The position numbers were made by a program, and so were the translations under genes. The notes under the pieces were generated by a model. It saw nothing but the letters and a program-made list of their open reading frames with translations, ran no database searches and was not told where the DNA came from. From Pontibacter sp. G13 (lineage in GTDB: Bacteria > Bacteroidota > Bacteroidia > J057), in contig NZ_CP134696.1 in the NCBI RefSeq assembly GCF_031851795.1, positions 5,084,001 to 5,148,000 on the forward strand: 64,000 bases of DNA. Direction: 5' to 3'. Positions 54,173 to 63,556 of this stretch are shown in pieces (position 1 is the first letter of the stretch; every line of letters starts with the position of its first letter).

Positions 54173-56062
54173 TTACTCTGCAGACTCGTCTTTGGTATCA
54201 GACTCATTGGCTTCCATTTGCTTTTTCAGCTGGGCCAATACGTCAGCTTGTTCTCCCAAGGTAGTGGAAGCAGCTTTACCGGATGGAGCAGAAGCTTTGC
54301 TTCCTCCGCTCTTTTTGGCAGGCTTCTTCTTCTCTACAGGAGCATCCTCAGACCAAGACTTGGTGTGAGAGAGTACGAGGCGTTTCGCGTCCTTGTTGAA
54401 CTCGATTACCACGAACTCAGCCACTTGGTCGGCTTTCAGTTCCTCTTGACCTTCAGCTACCTTCAGGTGCTTAGCAGGAACAGTTCCGTCAACCCCGTAG
54501 TCCAACTCGACGATAGCGCCTTTGCCGTCGATCTTCTTGATGGTACCATTGTGCTTGGAACCAACGGTGAAGATAGATGCGAAGGTATCCCATACGTCCT
54601 CGGTGAGCTGCTTGTGGCCCAGGCTCAGACGGCGGTTTTCTTCGTCGATATCCAATACGACAACCTCGAGATCTTCTCCAGTTTGTACGTACTCGGATGG
54701 GTGGTTGAACTTCTTAGTCCAGGAAAGGTCGGAGATGTGTACGAGACCATCGACACCCTCTTCCAGCTCAACGAACAGACCGTAGTTGGTCATGTTGCGA
54801 ACGATACCTTTGTGAGCGGAACTAACTGGGTACTTGGTAGTAATGTTAGTCCAAGGATCATCCTTGAGTTGCTTGAGGCCGAGAGACATTTTCTTGTCTT
54901 CGCGGTCGATGTTCAAGACTACTGCTTCCAGCTCATCACCCACTTTGAAATCTTCAGTTGGGTTTTTGATGTGCTGAGACCAGGACATCTCACTGGTGTG
55001 GATCAAACCTTCCACACCTGGGATGATTTCGAGGAATACCCCGTAATCAGCGACAGTCACAACGCGACCCTTGACTTTAGATCCTTCGGAGATCTCGTCA
55101 GACAAGGACTCCCACGGGTGAGGAGTGAGTTGCTTCATGCCCAAGCTGATACGCTTCTTGGCATCGTCGAAGTCGAGTACTACAACGTTGACTTTTTCGT
55201 CGAGGTTGAGTACCTCTTGAGGATGGTTGATACGTCCCCAAGAAATATCGGTGATGTGCAAGAGGCCATCTACGCCACCCAGATCGATGAAGACACCGAA
55301 GTTGGTCATGTTCTTGACCATACCCTCGAGTACCTGTCCTTTCTCCAAGTTTTGCAGAATCTCTTTGCGTTGTTCTTCGAGTTTGGCTTCGATAAGCACT
55401 TTGTGGGAAACGACCACGTTTTCGTAAGCGTGATTGATTTTCACCACCTTGAACTCCATGGTACGACCTACATATACATCGAAGTCACGGACTGGCTTCA
55501 CGTCGATCTGAGAACCAGGCAAGAACGCCTCGATACCGTCGATGTCGACTACGAAACCACCCTTGGTACGACGCATAACGTATCCCATAAGGATAACATC
55601 GCTCTCCATGGACTGGTTGATTTTCTCCCAAGAACGCATGCTCTTAGCACGGCGGCGGGAAAGAATCAATTGACCGTTTTGGTCTTCGACTTTTTCGACG
55701 AATACCTCAACGGAATCTCCGGGCTTGAGATCTGGTGTGTCCCGGAATTCGTTGGAAGGAACGATCCCTTCAGATTTGAATCCAATGTTCAAGACAATTT
55801 CCTTGTCTCCCATGGATACGACGGTACCTTCGATGATCTCATTCTCGTTGAATTCACGCAAAGTGCCGGAGTACATGTCCTCCATCTTCTTGCGCTCTTC
55901 CTCGGAATAGTCATCCTCGGTTTTCCACCAGTCGTCATCGTCCTCCTCTTCGAGTACTGAGGCTAGGAATTGCTCACGCTCAGTTGCGGGGTTGGTCTCC
56001 AGATGTTGATCCTCCGGAGTGTTTTGTTGTTGTTCTAATTGCTTGTCAGTTTCTTCTGCCAT
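54173..56062 (-). CDS. rpsA: 30S ribosomal protein S1
   Basis: S1 binds mRNA and helps load it on the 30S subunit. The 629-aa protein contains six S1 (OB-fold) domains, recognisable by repeated units such as GSKVKGRVVTVADYGVFLEI, KGIVRNMTNYGLFVELEEGV and LEGMVKNMTNFGVFIDLGGV. An acidic N-terminal extension (~50 residues, EDDDDWWKTEDDYSEEE) and a Lys/Ser/Ala-rich tail lie outside the S1 repeats. It is preceded by a full-consensus promoter and a strong Shine-Dalgarno sequence, the latter rare in this window. The long frame on the opposite strand is a shadow. Confidence 0.97.
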   Translation of the reverse strand: MAEETDKQLEQQQNTPEDQHLETNPATEREQFLASVLEEEDDDDWWKTEDDYSEEERKKMEDMYSGTLREFNENEIIEGTVVSMGDKEIVLNIGFKSEGIVPSNEFRDTPDLKPGDSVEVFVEKVEDQNGQLILSRRRAKSMRSWEKINQSMESDVILMGYVMRRTKGGFVVDIDGIEAFLPGSQIDVKPVRDFDVYVGRTMEFKVVKINHAYENVVVSHKVLIEAKLEEQRKEILQNLEKGQVLEGMVKNMTNFGVFIDLGGVDGLLHITDISWGRINHPQEVLNLDEKVNVVVLDFDDAKKRISLGMKQLTPHPWESLSDEISEGSKVKGRVVTVADYGVFLEIIPGVEGLIHTSEMSWSQHIKNPTEDFKVGDELEAVVLNIDREDKKMSLGLKQLKDDPWTNITTKYPVSSAHKGIVRNMTNYGLFVELEEGVDGLVHISDLSWTKKFNHPSEYVQTGEDLEVVVLDIDEENRRLSLGHKQLTEDVWDTFASIFTVGSKHNGTIKKIDGKGAIVELDYGVDGTVPAKHLKVAEGQEELKADQVAEFVVIEFNKDAKRLVLSHTKSWSEDAPVEKKKPAKKSGGSKASAPSGKAASTTLGEQADVLAQLKKQMEANESDTKDESAE

Positions 56063-56070
56063 TTAATTGG

Positions 56071-56078
56071 TCTCCTTT
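56071..56078 (-). promoter_or_regulatory. Strong Shine-Dalgarno site of rpsA
   Basis: On the minus strand AAAGGAGA lies 8 nt ahead of the rpsA ATG. Most genes in the window lack any comparable site. Confidence 0.75.
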
Positions 56079-56102
56079 CTGCTCAGGTTCACTGAGCGGA
56101 CG

Positions 56103-56134
56103 CAAAGTTAAGGCTAAAATTTTTGAAATGCCAA
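56103..56134 (-). promoter_or_regulatory. Promoter of rpsA
   Basis: On the minus strand TTG (56132-56134) and TAACTTTG (56103-56110) are 21 nt apart, at the upper end of the Bacteroidota spacing. It leaves a short leader of ~35 nt before the Shine-Dalgarno site and start. Confidence 0.82.
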
Positions 56135-56453
56135 GAACCGCAAGGGTTTAGCCAAGTTTTCTAAGAGAATGCGCCCAAATCCCGAAAATTTATCGGGTTC
56201 TTCAGGAAAATGATGGCAGGATATAGTCCCCAGAAGCTAAGGGATAGGATCTGCAAATTAACCAAAATGAGCCTAGTAGCTTCATGAGTGGGGTTTTGTA
56301 TCCCGATGTGAATGGATTTTTTCGCAAATAGTCAGACATCTTGCGATCTATATGGAGGAATCCATTCTTTCGGAGCATTTCATCTGGAATTCGGATTCCC
56401 GAATGTGGTAATGATCGCATAACATGGAATGCGTAACATCGCAAAATCCTTAG
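56135..56453. other. Gene-free stretch upstream of rpsA and of the phosphatase-like gene
   Basis: This divergent gap should hold the phosphatase-like gene's promoter, but no consensus element was found. Frames inside it are short and have no gene-like traits. A small inverted repeat (CCCGA/TCGGG near 56177-56195) is the only structure seen. Confidence 0.5.
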
Positions 56454-57095
56454 ATGATGTATTCACAGATCTCCACATATATCGAATCGTGTCAAGCAGA
56501 AATAGACACGATCGATGCAGGTCGAAAAGCAGACCTCGATCGACTCGCGCAGAAAATCGCTGATCGTATCCAAGACGGCAGCCCGCTCAACCTCCTTTAT
56601 ATATGTACCCACAACTCTCGTCGGAGCCACTTCGGGCAAGTCTGGGGAAAGGTAATGGCAGCGTATATGGGAATCTCTGGTATTTCCTCATTCTCTGGAG
56701 GAACTGAAACGACCGCTTGCCATCCCAATTCCGTAGCCGCCATCAAACGAGTAGGTTTTCAGGTCGATGCCATTACCGAGGGCGACAACCCCCATTATGA
56801 GATTCGTTACGATGATGCCACTGAGCCGATGTTGGCCTACTCCAAAGTCTTCCATGACCCGGCCAATCCCCAGAAAGATTTCTTTGCCATCATGACTTGC
56901 AGTAGTGCCGATGCAGCCTGCCCATTTGTCCCTGGGGCAGATTTCCGTATTCCGTTGCCATACGATGATCCCAAAGCCTTTGATGGAACGGATCTTCAAG
57001 ATGCCAAATACGATGAGCGTTGCCGCCAAATCGCCACTGAGCACGCATACATGTATGAACAGGTATCGGCAAAGCTGAAAGAAACACAAGCTTAA
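56454..57095 (+). CDS. Low-molecular-weight phosphatase / ArsC-like protein
   Basis: The 213-aa protein contains the phosphate-binding loop C51-THNSR-R57 (CX5R) in LLYICTHNSRRSHFGQVW, followed by GTETTACHPNSVAAIKRVGF. This matches the LMW protein-tyrosine-phosphatase / thioredoxin-type arsenate reductase fold. An N-terminal helical extension (~45 residues) precedes the loop. ITCSSADAACPFVPGADFRI-like sequence (here IMTCSSADAACPFVPGA) contains two Cys that could serve in a disulfide cascade, as in ArsC. Which activity it has, tyrosine phosphatase or arsenate reduction, cannot be decided. No ars genes are adjacent. It has its own terminator. Confidence 0.8.
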   Translation: MMYSQISTYIESCQAEIDTIDAGRKADLDRLAQKIADRIQDGSPLNLLYICTHNSRRSHFGQVWGKVMAAYMGISGISSFSGGTETTACHPNSVAAIKRVGFQVDAITEGDNPHYEIRYDDATEPMLAYSKVFHDPANPQKDFFAIMTCSSADAACPFVPGADFRIPLPYDDPKAFDGTDLQDAKYDERCRQIATEHAYMYEQVSAKLKETQA

Positions 57096-57131
57096 ATAGC
57101 GCCATTTCAGCGTTTGGTATCATCAAGCTTT

Positions 57132-57174
57132 ACCCATCTGTGATTCTTCCTATAGAATCGCGGATGGGTATTTT
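57132..57174 (+). terminator. Terminator of the phosphatase-like gene
   Basis: A 16-bp stem (57132-57147 with 57154-57169, two wobble pairs) encloses a 6-nt loop and is followed by ATTTT. Confidence 0.9.
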
Positions 57175-57601
57175 GGTAAATGGACTTTTCCCCTAAAAAG
57201 GTAGGGGTTCGCAAGTTGTTGATTTTCAGTATTGTGTGAATCGGCTTGAAAATCTTACATGGGGATAAGTCGGTATTCGACCATTGATAGTCTTGAATTC
57301 AAACATTTCCATACCAATAGAAGGCATTTTGGGTAAAATTCTTATCGCGAAATGACATGTTTATGTTGCTGTCTATTTTATTTCGTTAATTCATCCTTAT
57401 TGACAAGGACGCCTATTCCCAATACCAAATATTCCGAATACGTCCATGTTCGATACCTGTCTGCTTCTGTATCTCCCTTTCTAGCCCTACCATCGTGTAT
57501 GAGGCTTTCCTTTCCAGATTTATTGCTCCATCCAGAGATCAGCATACCCCTGATCGGTTTATCGCATTTCTATTCCCACAGAAGCAACAAACCCGGCTAA
57601 C
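57175..57601. other. Gene-free stretch ahead of the LamG/T9SS gene
   Basis: The ~430-nt region must hold the promoter of the LamG protein, but no convincing consensus pair was found. A short frame with an ATG near 57352 has no gene-like features. Nothing else is visible. Confidence 0.5.
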
Positions 57602-59335
57602 ATGAAACGACTTTTTCTCTCAATTTGGATGATCACCATCGGTACGTTGGCGGTATGGGGTCAAGGCTCCGGTAATTCGATTTCATTTGATGGATTCAAT
57701 CAACTGATCACCGTTCCCAAAAGCGGGGTCTCCATCGGAGGTACCTCCATTACGCTCGAAGCTTGGATCAAGCTCGAAGATGCCAGCGAAAATAATCAGA
57801 CCGTGATGCAGCTCGGGCAGAACTACGGATTCTGGTGGCTGCGTGCCGGGTCTGATACAGCTGAGGTCGCATTCTATGATGGAGTTGCATGGAATTATTT
57901 CGCTTTTGGGCAAGACCGAAATTGGTTTGAAAATGAATGGCACCACGTGGCGGCAACTTATGACGGTACCACCGTTACGACCTACATCGATGGACGAATT
58001 GATCGAACCTATGCTTACTCTTCTTCCCTGAGCACTTCGGGGGGCGCCTTAGGGATTGGCGGAAAGATCAATTCCGCCGCAGGAGCGCGCTATTTTGTAG
58101 GCCAAATCGATGAGGTGAGATCTTGGAATGTCGTCAGAACGGTCGATCAGATTCGATCTTCGATGTGCATGAAACTCGATGGATCTGAAACCGGATTGGT
58201 GTTTTATTTCCGATTTGACGAGGCATCTTCTGATCCATTTGGGGTAATTGACCTGACGGGAAATGGCAACAATGGTTCTTTTAACAATATGACTGATGCG
58301 GAGATCCAGACTTCTGGTGCTCCGATCGGAGACGTTAGCAACTATCTGTATTCCACGAATTATTCGGGGTTATCCTTGACGGTTGTTGGACTCAATGGGG
58401 ATGAATTGACGATCAGTGATATCTTGCCTATTTCCGGAGCCAATTCTTTGGATGGAATTCAAATTTTCAGGGTCGATGGAGCGCCCAATGTCACTACGCC
58501 TGCTGCTGGATTGGATTTGGTGTCTGAAGTCAATTATTTCGGAATATTCCCCATTGGAGGAGATGGTTCCAATACCGCTACCTTGGTGTATGATTACGAG
58601 GGACACCCCGGGATTTCGGACGAAACCACCCTCGATTTGGCTACGAGAGATGACAATTCCACCTCTGCTTGGGGTAATGAAACCACCTCGATCAATACCA
58701 ATGAGAACACCGTCACCATAACGAATGCGAATATTGCTCAGCCCCAAGAGCTGATCTTGGCAAGTACCGGCAACAATACCTTCCCAATCGAACTCATCTA
58801 CTTTACTGCCAGATGGGAAGAAGACGATGTGCAGCTAGATTGGGGGACTGCTTCAGAAATCAACAATGATTTCTTCACCCTTGAGAGATCAGAGGATGGG
58901 AGCCTGTTTGATCCCATCGAATGGGTAGAAGCTGTCGGAAATAGTCAGGAAACGGTTCGCTACCAATCCTTTGATCGAAACCCCGCTGGAAAACATCTTT
59001 ATTACCGTCTCAAGCAAACCGATGTCGATGGAGCCTTTAGCTACTCCAACATCGTTGAGGTCTCCAAAGTGGATGTGGGAAGTGCTGGATATGCCTTTTA
59101 TCCCAATCCTGCTTCCAATCAATTGAATGTCGCGCTGGCAGAAACTCCCTTCGACGGAGCCCCTTATCAGATTCGATTCTACGATTCGATGGGCCGTCTT
59201 CATTTGACAAAGGAATTGGAAAGTCAGACTGCGCTGCATCACATTTCTGTGGCGACACTCCCCAATGGTGTGTATGTCATGGAGGTGATTCACAAGGCGC
59301 GCCGGGAATTCCAACGTGTACAGATTCAACATTGA
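57602..59335 (+). CDS. LamG-domain surface protein with T9SS sorting domain
   Basis: The signal peptide is LFLSIWMITIGTLAVWGQ. Residues ~25-205 form a LamG/concanavalin-like lectin domain (SISFDGFNQLITVP, LEAWIKLED, WHHVAATYDGTTVTTYIDGR, FVGQIDEVRSWNVVRT). A beta-rich middle (~245-395) follows, then a fibronectin-like segment beginning FPIELIYFTARWEEDDVQLD, typical just before T9SS tails. The C-terminal ~80 residues (YAFYPNPASNQLNVAL, IRFYDSMGRLHLTKEL, LPNGVYVMEVI) are a type A sorting domain. The 577-aa protein is exported to the surface and probably binds glycans. It is a single-gene unit. Confidence 0.9.
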   Translation: MKRLFLSIWMITIGTLAVWGQGSGNSISFDGFNQLITVPKSGVSIGGTSITLEAWIKLEDASENNQTVMQLGQNYGFWWLRAGSDTAEVAFYDGVAWNYFAFGQDRNWFENEWHHVAATYDGTTVTTYIDGRIDRTYAYSSSLSTSGGALGIGGKINSAAGARYFVGQIDEVRSWNVVRTVDQIRSSMCMKLDGSETGLVFYFRFDEASSDPFGVIDLTGNGNNGSFNNMTDAEIQTSGAPIGDVSNYLYSTNYSGLSLTVVGLNGDELTISDILPISGANSLDGIQIFRVDGAPNVTTPAAGLDLVSEVNYFGIFPIGGDGSNTATLVYDYEGHPGISDETTLDLATRDDNSTSAWGNETTSINTNENTVTITNANIAQPQELILASTGNNTFPIELIYFTARWEEDDVQLDWGTASEINNDFFTLERSEDGSLFDPIEWVEAVGNSQETVRYQSFDRNPAGKHLYYRLKQTDVDGAFSYSNIVEVSKVDVGSAGYAFYPNPASNQLNVALAETPFDGAPYQIRFYDSMGRLHLTKELESQTALHHISVATLPNGVYVMEVIHKARREFQRVQIQH

Positions 59336-59368
59336 TCAGCTCCATCCGGAATTGAGCTGTAGACCTCA

Positions 59369-59406
59369 GCGGCCCCCACCTCGGTGACGAAGTGGGGGCC
59401 GCGATT
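59369..59406 (+). terminator. Hairpin after the LamG gene
   Basis: A perfect 11-bp GC-rich stem (GCGGCCCCCAC at 59369-59379 with 59392-59402) is followed by GATTGATTTT. The weak T-tract makes it a probable, not certain, terminator. The stem could also act on the convergent minus-strand gene. Confidence 0.6.
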
Positions 59407-59425
59407 GATTTTGGGGAAGTTTATG

Positions 59426-59938
59426 CTAGAAGTTGATTCGGATACCGCCTCCGGAATCGAAGCTGGTCCATGCAAAGGCTGGTACCAATTCGAAGTATGG
59501 ACCGATATCGATAAATAGCGAAATGGGGGTGTCAGGGATAAATAGTTCAACACCCAGGACTCCAGTCAAGCCAGCGGCAAATCCGCGATAGGTACGGCCT
59601 TGGTTGTCGTTGTAATAGCTACTGAACCCCATTTGGCCACCTACGCCATAGTAAAGGTCCATGATTCTGATGCTTGGGATGGTGGATTGCCAGAGGTAAT
59701 TGGCAGTGACTCGGGTCGATGACCTGAACTCTCCGCCTCGATATGCCCGGCCATAATTCCAGCCGTATCCCCACCGTCCGATGGTGAGATCTAGCGCATG
59801 GCCTCCGCCAAGATATTTTTTCACATTGAGCCCGCTGGGTTCGCCGCCCCGAGCGCCTACTGCCCAGTCCCGAGATTGACCAAAAGCAGCAGCTGAAATA
59901 GCCAAGCCCAATACCAAGAGGAATAACTGTTTTAGCAT
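59426..59938 (-). CDS. Outer-membrane beta-barrel protein, 170 aa
   Basis: ATG 59938 opens a signal peptide (MLKQLFLLVLGLAISAAAFG). The in-frame ATG at 59956 adds only six residues. The mature protein shows alternating strands (WAVGARGGEPSGLNVKKYL, HALDLTIGRWGYGWNYG, IMDLYYGVGGQMGF) and ends in GGGIRINF with a terminal Phe, the usual barrel-assembly signal. The length fits an 8-strand barrel. The small size and GGEPSG turn are seen in Bacteroidota OmpW-like proteins. A transport role is unproven. It converges with the LamG gene. Confidence 0.75.
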   Translation of the reverse strand: MLKQLFLLVLGLAISAAAFGQSRDWAVGARGGEPSGLNVKKYLGGGHALDLTIGRWGYGWNYGRAYRGGEFRSSTRVTANYLWQSTIPSIRIMDLYYGVGGQMGFSSYYNDNQGRTYRGFAAGLTGVLGVELFIPDTPISLFIDIGPYFELVPAFAWTSFDSGGGIRINF

Positions 59939-60242
59939 AGATTCAGGTTTCCCCAAAATTCCGGCATTTTCTCGAAAATGTGTTGACTAATTGCGAATGG
60001 GTAATATTTCTCTCCAGAAAAGAGAAGAGGGCGTTTTGGCAAATAGGCAGTACTCGGGCATACATCCTTCTCGCTTGGACCAAGGGACCTATTCCCCAGC
60101 TCCTTCCATCAGCTCTTTCGATTGGGAATAACCGTTTCAAATCCCATGAACACAAAAAGGAGCCGCAACATGGCGACTCCTTGTATACCAACTATGGACA
60201 AAAGTAGATTTGCTGATTGTGTTTGATTGTCTTAAGCAAAAA

Positions 60243-60767
60243 CTAGCATGCCTGGTTTCTATGAAATGCCAACGTCACCGCAGAGAGCTTTTCGAGAAAA
60301 TGGGGCACTCGGCGGCGTGAGATGAGCAATTCCTTGCCATTTTCCATGGTGACCGAGCCTCCCTGGCTTCGTGAATAGGAACTGACGTATTTGAGATTGA
60401 CCACATAGGATTTGTGGATACGGACAAACCACTTGGTGTCGAGGAGTTCTTCTACGTGCTTGATCGATTTGCTAACCATCATGGTTTTTCCGCCTACTAG
60501 ATGGATTTTGGAATAGGACCCGTCAGCTTCCACCATCATGATGTCTGTCTGATCTACCAAAACATACCCATGTTCTTGGGGGACGCTCAGTCTACAGGGG
60601 TGTGGGGCAGGTTCTGTGAGCATGCGCTGGAGCACCTCCATCATTCCCGATAGGAGCTCAGGAGTTTGACTGAGTTGTGCATGATGGTGCTGGATAAACT
60701 GGATGAGTGGGACGGTAAGGGGGCTTGGTTGAGGAATATAGGTAGGTTGTGGTCTGGGACTTTGCAT
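60243..60767 (-). CDS. LytTR-domain DNA-binding protein without receiver domain
   Basis: ATG 60767 begins a 174-aa protein. The ~80-residue N terminus is Pro- and Gln-rich without a receiver motif. Residues ~75-170 form a LytTR DNA-binding domain: YVLVDQTDIMMVEADGSYSK, MMVSKSIKHVEELLD, FVRIHKSYVVNLKYVSSYSR, ELLISRRRVPHFLEKL. Most LytTR proteins carry a phosphorylatable receiver. This one must be controlled otherwise, perhaps by the histidine kinase two genes upstream through another regulator. It is the last gene of the minus-strand run HK, 2H phosphodiesterase, LytTR. Confidence 0.85.
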   Translation of the reverse strand: MQSPRPQPTYIPQPSPLTVPLIQFIQHHHAQLSQTPELLSGMMEVLQRMLTEPAPHPCRLSVPQEHGYVLVDQTDIMMVEADGSYSKIHLVGGKTMMVSKSIKHVEELLDTKWFVRIHKSYVVNLKYVSSYSRSQGGSVTMENGKELLISRRRVPHFLEKLSAVTLAFHRNQAC

Positions 60768-60870
60768 GGAAAATTCGATTAGGGTAGTTGAATGGAATCG
60801 GTTCGTGAGCTTGGTACAGACTCCCCTAATTGTGTTAACAGGTTCCTGAAAAAAAAGCAAATTTCCCGAT

Positions 60871-61395
60871 TTAGTTCCCCAGATGACCCGTCCAGAGGGT
60901 TTCCCAACTTTCCACCTGTTGCCAATCGGAGTGGGGGAGTGCTGGCGATACCATGCTGATCCGATCGAAGGTAATGGGCGGCCAGTCGCTCAAAGACGCC
61001 AAGATTTCCTTGCGGTGCTTGTGGGGCAATACATGATACAGGATGCTCACATGAGGGTGGTATGACTCATTGGGCATGGTCGATGAGAGCTGGGAGATTT
61101 CGGATCTCAAGTACTGTAGCGCAGGAGTTGAGACAATTTCCCAAACCAGACTTCTAGACCAAATATCTCCAGCGCTGAATTCCCTACCCGATAAAACCAA
61201 AGGGCTTTGCTGAGCGGACCAATTGTCCCATTCAGTCCAATCGTGGGAAATCGTGAGATGGATCGGGGAAAATAGGGTGAGATGAGGCTCAAACTTGGGA
61301 GCGCCAAAACGTTCGGCCATAATATCAATTTCCCGCTGAATCCATTGGTAATCGGACTCAGCGGGAATTAGCCAACATGAAGATCTACGGTCCAT
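60871..61395 (-). CDS. 2H phosphoesterase superfamily protein
   Basis: The 174-aa protein has the two HxT/S motifs of 2H phosphoesterases: His38-Leu-Thr40 in FEPHLTLFS and His115-Val-Ser117 in YHPHVSILY. This fold includes RNA 2'-3' cyclic phosphodiesterases and 2'-5' RNA ligases. The spacing is close to that of cyclic phosphodiesterases (CPDase-like) of plants and bacteria. It should hydrolyse 2',3'-cyclic phosphates. The start overlaps nothing, and it is 25 nt downstream of the hybrid kinase gene, so co-transcription is likely. Confidence 0.85.
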   Translation of the reverse strand: MDRRSSCWLIPAESDYQWIQREIDIMAERFGAPKFEPHLTLFSPIHLTISHDWTEWDNWSAQQSPLVLSGREFSAGDIWSRSLVWEIVSTPALQYLRSEISQLSSTMPNESYHPHVSILYHVLPHKHRKEILASLSDWPPITFDRISMVSPALPHSDWQQVESWETLWTGHLGN

Positions 61396-61420
61396 GTGAT
61401 TTTTGGGAGAAGATCGCCAA

Positions 61421-63100
61421 TTAGGCCTTCACTACCAATGACGACAAATCGGCTGGATGATTTTTCTTGGGGAGGTGCTTGAGAAGCAGGTTTTTCAATT
61501 GTCGATAATTGATGGGCTTGGTGGCAAAATCCACCATGCCCGATTGAGCCACTTGCTTGCGGATCCTGTCATCCGATTCCGCGGTCAAGGCGATTACTGG
61601 AAGATCTGGGAAGTCAGCCCTGATTGCCCGGTTGGCCCCGAAGCCGTCCATGACAGGCATTTGAAGGTCCATCAACACCAGATCGAATTCTGTGTGATGA
61701 ACGATTTCCGCAGCTTGTTCCCCATTGTCAACAGTGATGCAGGAAAGTCCCATCCTTCCCAATAACTTGCGTATGATAAGCGCATTGATGGGATTGTCCT
61801 CTGCCAACAGGATTTTGGATTGCTTGGACATCGTTCTTCCCTCGATATTGACTTCGTTGGCTGGCGTGACAGAGAGCGGCAGTTCCAAGATGAAGTAGAA
61901 ATCCGATCCTTCCCCTTCTTTGCTTTGTACCAGGAGCTTACTCCCCATGAGATCCAAAAGTTTGCTGGAGATCGTCAATCCCAAGCCTGTTCCCCCATAC
62001 CTGCGCTCCGTTTCCAAACTAGCCTGAGAGAATGCCTCCAGAATTGCAGACTGCTTTTCTTTGGGGATTCCGATGCCTGTATCCTTGATGCCTATTTTGA
62101 GATACGCTTCCCATTTAGTTTTCCTCAAAACATGGGCATACAGTTTCACCGAGCCGTGATGGGTGAATTTGAGCGCGTTCCCCAACAGGTTATGGACGAT
62201 TTGTGAAAGTTTGGTTTCGTCGCCAATGACCCACTCGGGCACGTCGTCGTCAAAGGACCTGACAAGATCCACTCCTTTGGATTGTGCCAAGTTGGAAAAA
62301 ATGGCCATGCTCGTTTGGCTGATTTTCTCGAGACTCATCGGCGCTTGTGCAAGCTGGACTTTTCCCGCCTCCAGCTTCGATTCCATCAAAATGTCATTGA
62401 GCAGTTTCAACAGATGGCTTCCCGCGTGTTGAAGGGCTGCAAGATGTGGATACTGATTATCCAGATGAGGTTCGTTGAGGAGAATGTCGGATAGACCAGC
62501 GATCGCGTGTAGGGGAGTCCTGATCTCATGACTCATGGTGGAAAGGTGTTGCATATGACTATCGCACCGATCCCATGCCAAGGCTTTTTCTTCCTCCAGT
62601 CGTGAGATTTCGTGTTTGTGGGCCGTGATGTCCCGACCGATACCATAACGGACTTTTCCATTGCCGTGAAATTTCCACTCTACGTATACCGAGTGGTCTT
62701 GAGGGGTGTGGTGTTTGGCCCAGAATTGTCCATGTCCATGCTGGAGGACATGGGGAAGCTCGCGTGCTCCTGCAGAGATCGATTCGCTAAAATAACAGGT
62801 GTGAGTGTCGAATGGCAGATTCATCAATCTTTTGGCGCTGTCATTGGCCCACAAGATCTGACCCTGATGATCCATTTGGATAAAGAAGTCCCGTACTTCT
62901 GTAAATTCACTTGGGATCATCGGAGAAGCTGGTTGCCGAAATGCCGTACGCCAACAAATGTATCCCACTATTCCCATGAGGATGCCGCCAGATAGAGATG
63001 CCTGTAGCGGAAAGATCCCCAACAGGCAGGCTATCAGGAATACGCTCAACAAGCCAGCTGCCAGGATTTGGTCAATGTGGGGCTTGGACTGATTCATCAT
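61421..63100 (-). CDS. Hybrid sensor histidine kinase / response regulator
   Basis: The 559-aa protein has a membrane segment or pair (residues ~12-53), then a PAS domain (~65-165, with RDFFIQMDHQGQILWANDSA). Next come the HisKA phosphoacceptor H191 (MSHEIRTPLHAIAGLSD) and an HATPase domain with N box NLLGNALKF, G1 KDTGIGIPKE and G2 RYGGTGLGLTIS. A C-terminal receiver has D478 in LVLMDLQMPVMDG. It should sense an unknown signal at or near the membrane and pass phosphate His191 to Asp478. A divergent single-domain receiver upstream (63557) is a possible partner. Confidence 0.93.
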   Translation of the reverse strand: MMNQSKPHIDQILAAGLLSVFLIACLLGIFPLQASLSGGILMGIVGYICWRTAFRQPASPMIPSEFTEVRDFFIQMDHQGQILWANDSAKRLMNLPFDTHTCYFSESISAGARELPHVLQHGHGQFWAKHHTPQDHSVYVEWKFHGNGKVRYGIGRDITAHKHEISRLEEEKALAWDRCDSHMQHLSTMSHEIRTPLHAIAGLSDILLNEPHLDNQYPHLAALQHAGSHLLKLLNDILMESKLEAGKVQLAQAPMSLEKISQTSMAIFSNLAQSKGVDLVRSFDDDVPEWVIGDETKLSQIVHNLLGNALKFTHHGSVKLYAHVLRKTKWEAYLKIGIKDTGIGIPKEKQSAILEAFSQASLETERRYGGTGLGLTISSKLLDLMGSKLLVQSKEGEGSDFYFILELPLSVTPANEVNIEGRTMSKQSKILLAEDNPINALIIRKLLGRMGLSCITVDNGEQAAEIVHHTEFDLVLMDLQMPVMDGFGANRAIRADFPDLPVIALTAESDDRIRKQVAQSGMVDFATKPINYRQLKNLLLKHLPKKNHPADLSSLVVKA

Positions 63101-63556
63101 CTTCGCGTAGGTAGGATGCTTAAAACCTGAGGTTGGGTTGGTCGGTAGTAGGTATGGTTGAAATTCAGGGATAATTTAACTCTTGCATATTTCAATAATA
63201 TGCAAATTGTGAATCTGTTCTTACTGGCTGGCAAATAGGTGTTTATAAGCCTTTTTTGTACGCTTGTGCAACCATTTATCCAAAAAAACGACAGGCTCAC
63301 ACTTGGCTTGATACCATCTGAGAGCCATTTTTGACGAAGGTTCGTATTAATCTTCATGGACGCGAAACAGGAAGAATCCCTCATCTGGCGCCAAAAAGCT
63401 AACGAAGTCTAAGCGGACATTTCATGACGTGAGACCACGGATTTCTGACGTAACAAAGAAATCGGGCGGTTTGGATTGGTGGAAGGGGCAGAAATTGGAG
63501 AATTTACGTCTATCTCGAATCCCGCATATCGGCATTCACACCCAAACGATCTTCCT
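63101..63556. other. Divergent control region between kinase and response regulator
   Basis: The ~450-nt gap should hold promoters for both genes. No full TAnnTTTG/TTG pair was identified, and frames inside are short and not gene-like. Nothing else was recognised. Confidence 0.5.

Noticed and set aside
54110-55960. 616-codon open frame on the plus strand opposite rpsA
   Set aside because: It is a mirror of the six S1 repeats on the minus strand, with no family motif, and it covers the rpsA terminator.
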